Source: Rhizobium sp. ZPR4
Lineage (GTDB): Bacteria; Pseudomonadota; Alphaproteobacteria; Rhizobiales; Rhizobiaceae
Length of the DNA stretch: 64,000 nucleotides
Direction: 5' to 3'
NCBI RefSeq assembly: GCF_040215725.1
Contig: NZ_CP157968.1
Location: forward strand, 1,116,001 to 1,180,000
The notes beneath the pieces were generated by a model that searched no databases, was not told the DNA's origin, and was given only the letters and a program-made list of their open reading frames with translations. Numbering within the stretch: position 1 is the stretch's first letter; every line of letters starts with the position of its first letter. A program made the translations under genes and the position numbers. Below are positions 52,806-61,160 of this stretch, piece by piece.

Positions 52806-53894
52806 ATGGCGGAGCGAAATAATTTGTCGAAGGTGCAGGGATTGGCTGTGGGACGCGGCTTGCGGCGCGAGGCGGGCCAGCGCGTGACGCTGCGAACGGT
52901 TGCGACAGCACTCGGTCTTTCGGTGACGACAGTCAGTCGCGCGCTCAAGGAAGGCCCCGAGGTCAACCGCGAGACGATCGAACTGGTCAAGCGCGTTGCG
53001 GGCGAGCTCGGTTATCGCCCGAATCTCGGCGGCATCAATCTGCGCACCGGCAAGACCCACGCCATCGGCATCGTGCTGCCATTCGGGCGCGAGGGTGAGA
53101 TGAACATCGTCGTCGCCTCGCTGATCGAGGGCGCCTCGCGCTACATGAAGGCGCGGGGATACCGCACCACGATCGTGCCGCAACTCCAGGCCGACGATCC
53201 GCTCGCGACGGTGCGCGATATCGTCGAGGAAGGGTCTGTCGACGGCATCGTTATCACGCATACGACCCCGCAGGACGATCGCGTCAAATATCTGCTTGAG
53301 GTCGGCATGCCCTTCGTCACCTTTGGCCGCACCGAGCTTTTGAGCGCTCATCCGAGTATCGATCTTGACCATGAAGTGATCGGCGCCGAGGCTGCGCGCC
53401 TGCTGCTGGATGCGGGCCACGCTGCGCCGCTGCTGATTGCTCCCAGCAGCCAGTTCACCTACAGCCTGCAATTCGTGCGCGGCTGGCGCAGGGCCTTTGC
53501 CGAGCGGCATCTCCATGTCCCTGACGATCTCATCCATTTTACCGCCGTGACGCCCGAGAATGGGCGCGAAATGGCCAAACGCGTCACCACAGCGTATCCG
53601 GAGGCGACGGCTGCCTTCGTGGCCAGCGAGGAAGCGGCGCTTGGTTTTCTTGCCGGCCTGCGGGATGCCGGGCGGCAGACCGGCAAGGATTTCGCCCTGA
53701 TTACCTATGGCGGCACGGCGCTGCCCGATTTTTTCAATCCACCGCTTAGCACCTTCTATTACTCGAACCACGCGATAGGCGAGCGATTGGCCGCCTTCTT
53801 GCATCGGGCGATCTCAGGCGAAAATCCGGCCGAGCTGCGTGAAGTCGTTCGCGCCGATTTCGTGGATCACCAGAGCCAGCTGCGCCACGCTTGA
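52806..53894 (+). CDS. LacI-family transcriptional regulator
   Basis: Repressor-type regulator of 362 residues. The HTH and hinge helix are seen in VTLRTVATALGLSVTTVSRALKEGPEVNRETIELVKR (split) and ELGYRPNLGG. The periplasmic-binding-protein-like sensor domain follows (AIGIVLPFGREGEMNIVVASLIEGA; VDGIVITHTTP). About 30 basic residues precede the HTH. The ATG at 52806 is preferred over an in-frame GTG at 52764, but neither has a strong ribosome site. It is the only LacI protein in the window and thus a candidate for the operators at 55516 and 55605. Confidence 0.87.
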   Translation: MAERNNLSKVQGLAVGRGLRREAGQRVTLRTVATALGLSVTTVSRALKEGPEVNRETIELVKRVAGELGYRPNLGGINLRTGKTHAIGIVLPFGREGEMNIVVASLIEGASRYMKARGYRTTIVPQLQADDPLATVRDIVEEGSVDGIVITHTTPQDDRVKYLLEVGMPFVTFGRTELLSAHPSIDLDHEVIGAEAARLLLDAGHAAPLLIAPSSQFTYSLQFVRGWRRAFAERHLHVPDDLIHFTAVTPENGREMAKRVTTAYPEATAAFVASEEAALGFLAGLRDAGRQTGKDFALITYGGTALPDFFNPPLSTFYYSNHAIGERLAAFLHRAISGENPAELREVVRADFVDHQSQLRHA

Positions 53895-54388
53895 GTGATG
53901 CCGCAGTTTGCGAGTTGAGCGGAATCACGAATGCCATGCCGTTCGTCCTTTCCCGTTTTTCGCGCCAGGAAAACGCGCAGCAAGATCCAAACCAAAGGCG
54001 AAGTAACTCAAAACGGCTCAAGTCACACAGATGGCGAAAAGCTGAAGTTAAAATATTTCTCGACCGGGTCCCAGCGCGCGATCTTCCACTATTAGCCGCC
54101 TTAATCGGTTTATTCGGTGAGTCGGCGCGGAAAGAGCCGCGTTGGTGAGCTGTCATAGCCAAAACTCCACAGTTCACGGTCATTGATTTCTCGAAAATGC
54201 TGTGCATTTCGACTGGATAACAAAGGGAATTCCGTTAGGTTTCTTAGATATTGGTTACTTGAATGGCCGCTCCAGGGGCGAGACTGTTCGCCAAGGTCGA
54301 TATTTGTAACCGATCGGTGATGCCGAAGGCTTGTCCGATCTAGAAAGTCCGTATGCGCCGTGCGGCGCTACGCAATAGGGAGAAAAGT
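53895..54388. other. Intergenic region between lacI and the aldolase gene
   Basis: 494 bases with no convincing gene. The 3' half is AT-richer and presumably holds the promoter of the fructose-bisphosphate aldolase gene. A short palindrome ACCGATCGGT at 54309-54318 is the only symmetry I noted. Confidence 0.5.
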
Positions 54389-55285
54389 ATGGCTGACGAA
54401 AAGATGTTGTCGCAGATGTCGGGCAAGGGTGGCTTCATCGCCGCGCTCGATCAGAGCGGAGGCTCGACACCGGGCGCCCTGCGTCTCTATGGGATCGCTG
54501 ATTCCGATTATAGCGGCGAAGAGGAAATGTTCCGTCTGATGCACGAAATGCGGGTACGCATCATGACGGCACCCTCTTTTTCCGGTGATAAGGTGATCGG
54601 CGCCATCCTATTCGAGCGAACCATGGATGGCGAAGCGAAGGGTAAGCCGGTTCCTACTTATCTCTGGCAGGACCGCGGCGTCGTTCCGTTCCTCAAGGTC
54701 GACAAGGGACTGGCAGCCGAGGAGAACGGCGTGCAGGTGATGAAGCCGATGCCCGATCTCGACGATTTGCTCGCCCGCGCGGTGAAAAAGGGTATCTTCG
54801 GGACCAAGATGCGCTCGGTGATTGCCGGGGCTGACAAGACCGGCATTGCGACCGTGGTAAAGCAGCAATTCGAGGTGGGTCACCAGATCCTCGGCCACGG
54901 TCTCGTGCCGATCATCGAGCCGGAAGTGTCGATCAAGAGCCCGACCAAGCAGGAGGCTGAGGCCATTCTGCGGGATGAGATCGCGCAGAGGCTCGACGCT
55001 GTGCCGACCGGCGTGAGGGTTATGCTCAAGCTGACGATCCCGACGGTTCCGGATTTCTACAAGCCCCTCGTCGATCATAAGGCCGTGGCCCGTGTCGTCG
55101 CGCTGTCGGGCGGCTACAGCCGTGCGGATGCCTGTGAGAAGCTCAGCCATAACCACGGAATGATCGCCAGCTTCTCGCGCGCTCTGACCGAAGACCTGCG
55201 CGTGTCGATGAGCGATGCCGAATTCGACGCCAACCTCGCAAAGACCATCGACGAGATTTATCAGGCAAGTGTCGTGAAAGCCTGA
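54389..55285 (+). CDS. Class I fructose-bisphosphate aldolase
   Basis: Cytoplasmic glycolytic/gluconeogenic enzyme of 298 residues that interconverts fructose-1,6-bisphosphate with triose phosphates through a Lys Schiff base. Class I hallmarks are GFIAALDQSGGSTPGAL near the N-terminus, ILFERTMDGEAKG, VPFLKVDKGL, LVPIIEPEV and the active-site Lys in VMLKLTIPTVPDFY. GYSRADACEKLSHNHGMIASFSRAL is the C-terminal phosphate-binding part. The ATG at 54389 follows AGGGAG. It is a single-gene unit with a terminator hairpin at 55297-55320. Confidence 0.92.
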   Translation: MADEKMLSQMSGKGGFIAALDQSGGSTPGALRLYGIADSDYSGEEEMFRLMHEMRVRIMTAPSFSGDKVIGAILFERTMDGEAKGKPVPTYLWQDRGVVPFLKVDKGLAAEENGVQVMKPMPDLDDLLARAVKKGIFGTKMRSVIAGADKTGIATVVKQQFEVGHQILGHGLVPIIEPEVSIKSPTKQEAEAILRDEIAQRLDAVPTGVRVMLKLTIPTVPDFYKPLVDHKAVARVVALSGGYSRADACEKLSHNHGMIASFSRALTEDLRVSMSDAEFDANLAKTIDEIYQASVVKA

Positions 55286-55296
55286 CCTGATCAAGG

Positions 55297-55320
55297 CGCC
55301 GGGTCTAAAACGACCCGGCG
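55297..55320 (+). terminator. Terminator hairpin after the fructose-bisphosphate aldolase gene
   Basis: Perfect 9-bp stem CGCCGGGTC / GACCCGGCG with a 6-base loop, 11 bp after the stop codon. The following bases are TCAATCAATT, only weakly T-rich. Confidence 0.6.
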
Positions 55321-55515
55321 TCAATCAATTGCTGATAGAGCCCGTACTACGATCGCAGCCGGTGTTGCACGACCGGCACCCGGGCTCCTATTGAAGCGGT
55401 TGCCGCTGCGGATGGTTTCGCCACCTTGCCTGTTGCAAGGAAGGTTCTCGCTTTGGCCCCATCGTTACTCACCCCAATATGCCACCGATCACAATATGAG
55501 CCGATCTCGGCAAGG

Positions 55516-55535
55516 AATTCGTAACGTTACGAATT
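55516..55535. promoter_or_regulatory. LacI-type operator O1
   Basis: AATTCGTAACGTTACGAATT is a perfect 20-bp palindrome with the AACGTT core usual for LacI-family sites. It lies about 180 bp before the isomerase gene and 89 bp (centre to centre) from a second copy of the core. Confidence 0.7.
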
Positions 55536-55582
55536 TTGCCATTTTGAGCGTAAACTAGCAATAGATCCCAAATCATCTGAGA

Positions 55583-55624
55583 TTGACAGCGTCGCCATTT
55601 TCCATAATCGTAACGTTACGAATT
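55583..55624 (+). promoter_or_regulatory. LacI-type operator O2 overlapping a promoter
   Basis: TTGACA at 55583-55588 is a good -35 box. The palindromic core TCGTAACGTTACGA at 55608-55621 falls where the -10 region is expected, and right-flank bases AATT also match O1. Repressor bound here would block RNA polymerase. The -10 hexamer itself is not certain (TAATCG or CATAAT). Confidence 0.65.
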
Positions 55625-55716
55625 GCCGATATCGAGCGAGGAGGCTCGTCGGCAACGCCCACGATACAGGCGCGGAGCCCTGCTGCGGGCAGGTCCGCAT
55701 TCCACGGGAGGATGAT

Positions 55717-56646
55717 GTGAGTGACGGTTCGCTTTTTTTCGGGTCACCAATCTGGACTTTCAATTGGAACCCGCCCTATCAGGCGCCCTTGAGACGGCTC
55801 GCCCGCACCGGATGCAAGGGTTTTGAGCTCACCGCATGGTCCGTGGACATGCTGGCCTATTACATGCCCGAGACCATTCGCGAATTGAAGGCGATTGCCG
55901 ATGGCGAGGGGCTGGTTCTCACCAACTTCTTCTTCAACCTGCCGTTCAGCCGTGCCGCGAATGCCGCCGTGTCGATGGTCGATCTTGACGGCTACAAGCG
56001 GGGAATGGATGTCGCCGCCGCAATCGGCACGCCGATCGTCACCAGCATGACACCCTATCCATTTCAATCCGACGTCAAGCCGATACTGCAGCGGCCGATT
56101 TCGCAGGAATGGAGTGCGGCCGTCGAGCCGCAATGGGACTGGACGGGCGAATATGATGCCGTGGTTGAGGGCTTTGCCGGGGCGTGCGAGATTGCGGCCT
56201 CGGCAAACCTCCGCGTCGCGATCGAGCCGCATCCCTATCGCTGGGTCAGTTCCGGCCAAGGCATGCTGCGCCTGATCGAGCGCACCGGCGCACCCAATCT
56301 CGGCCTGAATTTCGATCCGAGTCATCTCTTTCCCGCCGGCGACATGCCGCATTATGTCGTGCTGGCGCTCGGCAACCGCATCTTCAATACGCATTTTTCC
56401 GACAATGAGGGCCATACCAACGCCCATTGGCGGCCGGGACGCGGCAAGATCGACTGGAAGGCGATCTTCGCGGCACTCAAGACCATCGGCTATTCCGGTC
56501 CGATCACGCTGGAGCTGGAAGATGCGCCGGGCGCATCGCACTGGACCCATTTCCGTGAAGCGACGGCAGAATTCGATGACGAGATGCGCCGCGGCATGAA
56601 CTATCTGCGCGCCGCTGCCGCTGAGCTTGATATCACTATTTCGTAA
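55717..56646 (+). CDS. Sugar phosphate isomerase/epimerase (TIM barrel)
   Basis: Xylose-isomerase-like TIM-barrel protein of 309 residues. Metal ligands appear in LRVAIEPHPYRW (Glu, His), LGLNFDPSHLFPAG (Asp, His), NTHFSDNEG (His, Asp) and ITLELEDAPG (Glu). The start is GTG preceded by GGGAGGATGAT. It is first in a six-gene operon with a Gfo/Idh/MocA dehydrogenase and a sugar ABC importer, behind two LacI-type operators. A 3-keto-sugar or inositol-type intermediate is a reasonable substrate guess. Confidence 0.85.
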   Translation: MSDGSLFFGSPIWTFNWNPPYQAPLRRLARTGCKGFELTAWSVDMLAYYMPETIRELKAIADGEGLVLTNFFFNLPFSRAANAAVSMVDLDGYKRGMDVAAAIGTPIVTSMTPYPFQSDVKPILQRPISQEWSAAVEPQWDWTGEYDAVVEGFAGACEIAASANLRVAIEPHPYRWVSSGQGMLRLIERTGAPNLGLNFDPSHLFPAGDMPHYVVLALGNRIFNTHFSDNEGHTNAHWRPGRGKIDWKAIFAALKTIGYSGPITLELEDAPGASHWTHFREATAEFDDEMRRGMNYLRAAAAELDITIS

Positions 56647-56657
56647 GAGGCAACCCA

Positions 56658-57779
56658 ATGAGCAAAGAGCCCATGAAAGTCGGCATCGTCGGCGCCGGCA
56701 ATATCAGCGCCACCTATGTCGCGACCCTGCATATGTTTGATTTCATTCGCGTGAAATCAGTCTACGATCTCTATGATGCGCCGGCGCACAAACTCGCCGA
56801 GCAGTTCGGCATTGAAGCGGTGGCGCTCGATGCGATGCTCTCCGATCCGGAAATCGGCCTCATCATCAACTTGACGACGCCGATCTCGCATCATGCCATC
56901 AGCAAGAAGGCGCTGCTGGCGGGCAAGCACGTCTATTCGGAAAAGCCGCTCGGCGTCTCCATGGCCGAGGCGGAGGAGTTGATGGCCATCGCGCGGGCAG
57001 GAGATTTGCGGCTCGGCTGCGCGCCCGATACCTTTCTCGGCGGTGGCCATCAGTTGACGCGGCGCCTGCTGGACGAGGGTCGCATCGGCAAGACGATCTC
57101 GGCGACCGCTATGCTGCTCCTGCCCGGCCATGAGCATTGGCATCCTAATCCGGCCTTCTTCTACGGCCGCGGCGGCGGGCCGATGCTTGATGTCGGCCCC
57201 TATTACGTCACGAACCTGATCGCACTGCTCGGCCCCGTCCGCGAGGTCTTCGGGACCGCGAAGATCACCCGCATTGAGCGCACGGTGAAGACCGATCCGC
57301 GCCGAGGCGAGACGATCAAGGTACTGGTGCCGACGCATCTGACGGGTGTGATGGAATTTCATAGCGGCGCGACCGTCACCATCGCCACCAGCTTCGACGT
57401 CATCAGGCACAAGCATAACCAGATCGAGCTTTACGGCTCTGAAGGCTCCATGGTGACGCCGGACCCCAACAACTTCACCGGCAAGGTCGAGATATTCCGC
57501 GATGGCGGCGAAGCGTGGGAGGAGATCCCGGTCGATCATCCCTATACGGAGGGTGTGCCCGGTCATCTCGGACTGCGCGGATTGGGCGCGGCCGAAATGG
57601 TGGATTCCCTTCGCTCGGGCCGGCAGCATCGCGTATCGTCGGAGCTTGCCTTCCACGCTTTGGAAGTCATGACAGCTTTCGAGCGCTCCGCCCAGTCGCG
57701 TCGCGTGGTTGCAATTCATAGCAGCTGCGGCCGCCCTGATCCGATCGTGCGCACAATTAATGAGGGACGTTTCGCATAG
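56658..57779 (+). CDS. Gfo/Idh/MocA-family dehydrogenase
   Basis: NAD(P)-dependent sugar dehydrogenase of 373 residues. The N-terminal Rossmann motif is KVGIVGAGNISATYVATL, the EKPLGVSMAEAEELM motif lies near residue 95, and the catalytic region is GGGPMLDVGPYYVTNLIALLGPV (Asp-x-x-x-Tyr in place of the more common His). It begins 11 bp after the isomerase gene. The paired isomerase and dehydrogenase suggest oxidation of the imported sugar followed by epimerisation. Confidence 0.88.
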   Translation: MSKEPMKVGIVGAGNISATYVATLHMFDFIRVKSVYDLYDAPAHKLAEQFGIEAVALDAMLSDPEIGLIINLTTPISHHAISKKALLAGKHVYSEKPLGVSMAEAEELMAIARAGDLRLGCAPDTFLGGGHQLTRRLLDEGRIGKTISATAMLLLPGHEHWHPNPAFFYGRGGGPMLDVGPYYVTNLIALLGPVREVFGTAKITRIERTVKTDPRRGETIKVLVPTHLTGVMEFHSGATVTIATSFDVIRHKHNQIELYGSEGSMVTPDPNNFTGKVEIFRDGGEAWEEIPVDHPYTEGVPGHLGLRGLGAAEMVDSLRSGRQHRVSSELAFHALEVMTAFERSAQSRRVVAIHSSCGRPDPIVRTINEGRFA

Positions 57780-57803
57780 GCTGCGCTATAGAGTTGGGAA
57801 AAT

Positions 57804-57858
57804 GCGGTCCTTTTGGACTGCGGGCTTGACGAAGGGGCAATGCCTGAGGAAGCATTGC
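57804..57858 (+). other. Two hairpins in the leader of the binding-protein gene
   Basis: GCGGTCC / GGACTGC (57804-57810, 57815-57821, one G-T pair, TTTT loop) and GCAATGC / GCATTGC (57837-57843, 57852-57858, 8-base loop) lie in the 209-bp gap between the dehydrogenase and binding-protein genes. They may attenuate read-through or protect the downstream mRNA. Confidence 0.4.
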
Positions 57859-57988
57859 TCACTTGCTGTGGGGAACGGAGGCCCTGCAGCATAGTTTTGG
57901 AGGATCAGGAGATTCGGCATCCGATGTCTGGCGACGGCGGCGGCTGAACACAGGCGTTTGGAGAACGCCGTCAAAGGAGGAGGAACGC

Positions 57989-59236
57989 ATGCGCAAATTG
58001 ATGATGGCATTGGTCGGCGCCACGGCGCTGGTCGCGGCGAGCGTGACCGGCGCTCTGGCCGAAGGCAAGAAGGCCGAAGTTCTGCATTGGTGGACTTCGG
58101 GCGGTGAGGCCGCAGCCGTGAAGGAACTGGCCAAGGCCTTCAACGCCGCTGGCGGTGAATGGGTGGATACCGCGATCGCCGGTTCCGGCTCGACTGCTCG
58201 TCCGATCGGTATCAACCGCATCATCGGTGGCAATCCGCCGACGGCGATGCAGTTCAACACCGGCACGCAGATGAACGAATTGGCCCAGCAGGGCCTGCTG
58301 CGTCCGCTCGACGATCTCGCCAAGGAGCAGGATTGGAAATCAGTTCTGACGCCGGCCTTCTATCAGGCCATTCAGTTCCAGGGCCATATCTATGGCGCTC
58401 CCATCAACGACCACGGCCAGAACTGGGTCTTCTATTCCAAGGCGGTCTTCACCAAGGCCGGTGTGACGGAAGAGCCGAAGACCTGGGATGAAATGTTTGC
58501 CGCGCTCGACAAGATCAAGGCCGCCGGCCTGATCCCGGTCGCCGTCGGCGGCCAGCCCTGGCAGCTGCAGTCGATGTTCAACGCCATCCTGCTCGGCGAA
58601 GGTGGCAAGGACCTCTATGCCAAGGTCTGGAAGGATCTCGACACGGATGCGGTCAAGTCCGACAAGTTCAAGCATGTGGCGGAAGTCTTCGCCAAGCTGC
58701 GCAACTATCAGGATCCGGGCAGCCCGAACCGCGACTGGAACGTTGCGACCGGCATGCTGATCGACGGCAAGGCCGGTATCCAGTTCATGGGTGACTGGGC
58801 CAAGGGCGAATTCATCCATGCCGGCCTCGTCGCCGACAAGGATTTCGGCTGCATCCTCGGACCGGGCGAATCCAACTTCATGATGGGCGGCGACATTTTC
58901 GTCTTCCCGGTCCTCAAGGACAAGACGGCGACCGACGCACAGACGCTGCTGGCGACGGTCATCATGTCGAAGGAAGGCCAGCTCGCCTTCAACTCCAAGA
59001 AGGGTTCCGTTCCCGTGCGTCTCGACGTCGATACGTCGAAGCTCGACGCTTGCGCTCAGAAGGGCCTGAATGCGCTCAAGGACCCGAGCCGTCAGATCCT
59101 TGCTCCTGACGTGCTGACCCCACAGGACATCGTCCAGACCGAGGGCGATCTCATCGCTCAATACTGGACGACGCCCAGCATGACGGCCGACCAGTTCGCC
59201 ACGCAGTTTGCGCAGGTCATCGAACAGGCGAAGTAA
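57989..59236 (+). CDS. Carbohydrate ABC transporter periplasmic binding protein (SBP family 1)
   Basis: Sugar receptor of 415 residues with a Sec signal peptide (MRKLMMALVGATALVAASVTGALA) and the mature start EGKKAEVLHWWTSGGEAAAVKELAKAF, typical of CUT1 receptors. The GAPINDHGQNWVFYSKAVF and FMGDWAKGEF regions are also family landmarks. The start at 57989 follows AAAGGAGGAGGAA; the frame remains open upstream but without a site. It is first of the transporter genes, followed by a hairpin and two permease genes. Confidence 0.92.
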   Translation: MRKLMMALVGATALVAASVTGALAEGKKAEVLHWWTSGGEAAAVKELAKAFNAAGGEWVDTAIAGSGSTARPIGINRIIGGNPPTAMQFNTGTQMNELAQQGLLRPLDDLAKEQDWKSVLTPAFYQAIQFQGHIYGAPINDHGQNWVFYSKAVFTKAGVTEEPKTWDEMFAALDKIKAAGLIPVAVGGQPWQLQSMFNAILLGEGGKDLYAKVWKDLDTDAVKSDKFKHVAEVFAKLRNYQDPGSPNRDWNVATGMLIDGKAGIQFMGDWAKGEFIHAGLVADKDFGCILGPGESNFMMGGDIFVFPVLKDKTATDAQTLLATVIMSKEGQLAFNSKKGSVPVRLDVDTSKLDACAQKGLNALKDPSRQILAPDVLTPQDIVQTEGDLIAQYWTTPSMTADQFATQFAQVIEQAK

Positions 59237-59255
59237 GCTTCGATCGACATCCATG

Positions 59256-59279
59256 CGGCGGCAGGTTCACTTGCCGCCG
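59256..59279 (+). terminator. Intercistronic hairpin after the sugar-binding-protein gene
   Basis: CGGCGGCA / TGCCGCCG form a perfect 8-bp stem with an 8-base loop in the 74-bp gap to the first permease gene, followed by GTTTCC. It is probably a stabilising or partial-termination hairpin that raises receptor levels over permease levels. Confidence 0.6.
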
Positions 59280-59310
59280 GTTTCCATGAATGCTGAGGAG
59301 GAGCCCGCCC

Positions 59311-60249
59311 ATGAGCAGCCCAGACACGAGCGCCACTGCCGTAAAGGCGGCTGTCGCCCCTGCGAGCGTCAGCCGCAGAAAGATGCATATTTCGCCCTAT
59401 GTGGCCCTGTTTCCGGCCTTCGCCATTGTGCTCCTGGCCTATGTCGTCACTGTCGTTTGGAACATCTGGATATCTTTCACCGACAGCAAGGTATTACCCG
59501 TCAATATCTTCGTCGGCACCAAGCAATATGAGCGGTTGTTTGCAACCGCGCGCTGGCTGATATCGCTGCAGAACGTTGTCGTTTTCGGTATTCTCTTCAT
59601 TGCCGGCTGTCTGATCCTCGGCTTTCTTCTGGCCGTCGCGCTCGATCAGAAGGTCCGCTTCGAAAATACCTTCCGGACGATCTTTCTCTATCCCTTCGCC
59701 ATGTCCTTCATCGTCACCGGGCTGGTATGGCAGTGGATCATGAACCCGACGCTCGGCCTGCAGAAGGTTGCCGACAGCGTCGGCTTTACCTGGTTTCGCT
59801 TCGACTGGATCGTCCAGAGCGATCTGGCGCTTTATGTCATCGTGCTTGCCGGCATCTGGCAATCATCGGGCCTTGTCATGGCGATCATGCTGGCGGGTCT
59901 GCGCGGCGTTGACCGCGAATTGTGGAAGGCGACGCGCATCGACGGCATACCAAGCTGGCGCGTCTATCTGCACATCGTCATCCCGATCCTGAGACCGACC
60001 ATCATCACAGCCAGCGTGCTTTTGGCGATTGCTGTCGTCAGGGTCTACGAACTTGTGCTGGCGACCACGGGCGGCGGTCCCGGAATCTCGACGGAAGTGC
60101 CAGGCAAGTTCATCATGGATTACCTCTTCGGGCGCGGCAATATCGGCCTTGCAACCGGGGCATCGACCGTGATGTTCATCACCGTGGTGATCCTGGTGAC
60201 GCCCTGGCTCTATTATGAATATTTCCGTGAAAAGCCGAGGGGGAACTGA
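59311..60249 (+). CDS. Carbohydrate ABC transporter permease (MalF/UgpA type)
   Basis: Inner-membrane permease of 312 residues. After a ~30-residue cytoplasmic tail, the first helix is YVALFPAFAIVLLAYVVTVVWNIW. Five further helices and the EAA loop (ELWKATRIDGIPSWRVYLHIVIPIL) follow. The ATG at 59311 follows GAGGAGGAG. It overlaps the second permease gene by one base (TGATG at 60247-60251). Confidence 0.9.
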   Translation: MSSPDTSATAVKAAVAPASVSRRKMHISPYVALFPAFAIVLLAYVVTVVWNIWISFTDSKVLPVNIFVGTKQYERLFATARWLISLQNVVVFGILFIAGCLILGFLLAVALDQKVRFENTFRTIFLYPFAMSFIVTGLVWQWIMNPTLGLQKVADSVGFTWFRFDWIVQSDLALYVIVLAGIWQSSGLVMAIMLAGLRGVDRELWKATRIDGIPSWRVYLHIVIPILRPTIITASVLLAIAVVRVYELVLATTGGGPGISTEVPGKFIMDYLFGRGNIGLATGASTVMFITVVILVTPWLYYEYFREKPRGN

Positions 60250-61157
60250 TGACAACGCCATCTTCCGTCACAGGTGCCATGCAGGGTCCGACCGGGCGTA
60301 AGCCGCAGCATCTGACCCCCGGCCGCATTGGCCTCTATCTCTTTCTCGTCATCGCGGCACTGTTCTTCCTGCTGCCGCTCTACGTGATGCTCGTCACCTC
60401 GTTCAAATCCATGCCGGAGATCCGCCAGGGCAATATTTTCGCCCTTCCGCAGATGTGGTCGGCCGATGCCTGGGTTCAGGCGTGGAGCACGGCCTGTACC
60501 GGGCTTGAATGTGGCGGCATCAGCGTCGGCTTCTGGAACTCGGTGAAGATCCTAATCCCGAGCATGATTCTGTCGATCCTGATCTCGTCGCTGACCGGCT
60601 ATGCGCTGTCCTTCTGGCGGGTTCGAGGGGCGAACGTGCTCTTTGCCATCCTGCTGCTCGGCGCCTTCATCCCGTATCAGGTCTTCATCTACCCGCTGGT
60701 CTTGATCTATCGCGATGTCGGCATCTATTCGACGCTGCCCTGCATCATCATCACCCATACGGTCTTCGGCCTGCCGGTGCTGACGCTTTTGTTCCGTAAC
60801 TATTATTCGAGCCTGCCGATGGAACTTTTCAAGGCGGCCCGCATCGACGGCGCGGGGCTTTGGCAGATCTTCTTCCGGCTGATGATCCCGATGTCGATCC
60901 CGATCCTGGTGGTCGCGGCGATCCTGCAGGTGACCGGCATCTGGAACGATTTCCTCTTCGGCGTCGTCTTCGCCGGCCGGGAAAATTTCCCCATGACCGT
61001 GCAACTCAACAACATCGTCAACTCGACCCAGGGCGAGAAGCTCTACAACGTCAACATGGCGGCGACCATTCTCACCGCTTTGGTGCCGTTGATCGTCTAT
61101 TTCGGCTCGGGTCGCTGGTTCGTGCGCGGCATCACCGCCGGTGCAGTCAAGGGATAG
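60249..61157 (+). CDS. Carbohydrate ABC transporter permease (MalG/UgpE type)
   Basis: Inner-membrane permease of 302 residues with the first helix at LYLFLVIAALFFLLPLYVMLVTSF, then the SFKSMPEI region and the EAA loop (MELFKAARIDGAGLWQIFFRLMIPMS), as in the MalG class. It follows its partner by a TGATG overlap and ends 3 bp before the ATPase gene. Confidence 0.9.
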   Translation: MTTPSSVTGAMQGPTGRKPQHLTPGRIGLYLFLVIAALFFLLPLYVMLVTSFKSMPEIRQGNIFALPQMWSADAWVQAWSTACTGLECGGISVGFWNSVKILIPSMILSILISSLTGYALSFWRVRGANVLFAILLLGAFIPYQVFIYPLVLIYRDVGIYSTLPCIIITHTVFGLPVLTLLFRNYYSSLPMELFKAARIDGAGLWQIFFRLMIPMSIPILVVAAILQVTGIWNDFLFGVVFAGRENFPMTVQLNNIVNSTQGEKLYNVNMAATILTALVPLIVYFGSGRWFVRGITAGAVKG

Positions 61158-61160
61158 CTC

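Noticed and set aside
53746..54207. Minus-strand frame downstream of lacI, part of which starts with a protein-like MAFVIPLN segment
   Set aside because: Its second half is antisense to lacI, it has no ribosome site at a useful start, and no family was recognised.
54309..54318. Palindrome ACCGATCGGT before the fructose-bisphosphate aldolase gene
   Set aside because: Only 10 bp, a single copy, and no linked regulator; such palindromes occur by chance.
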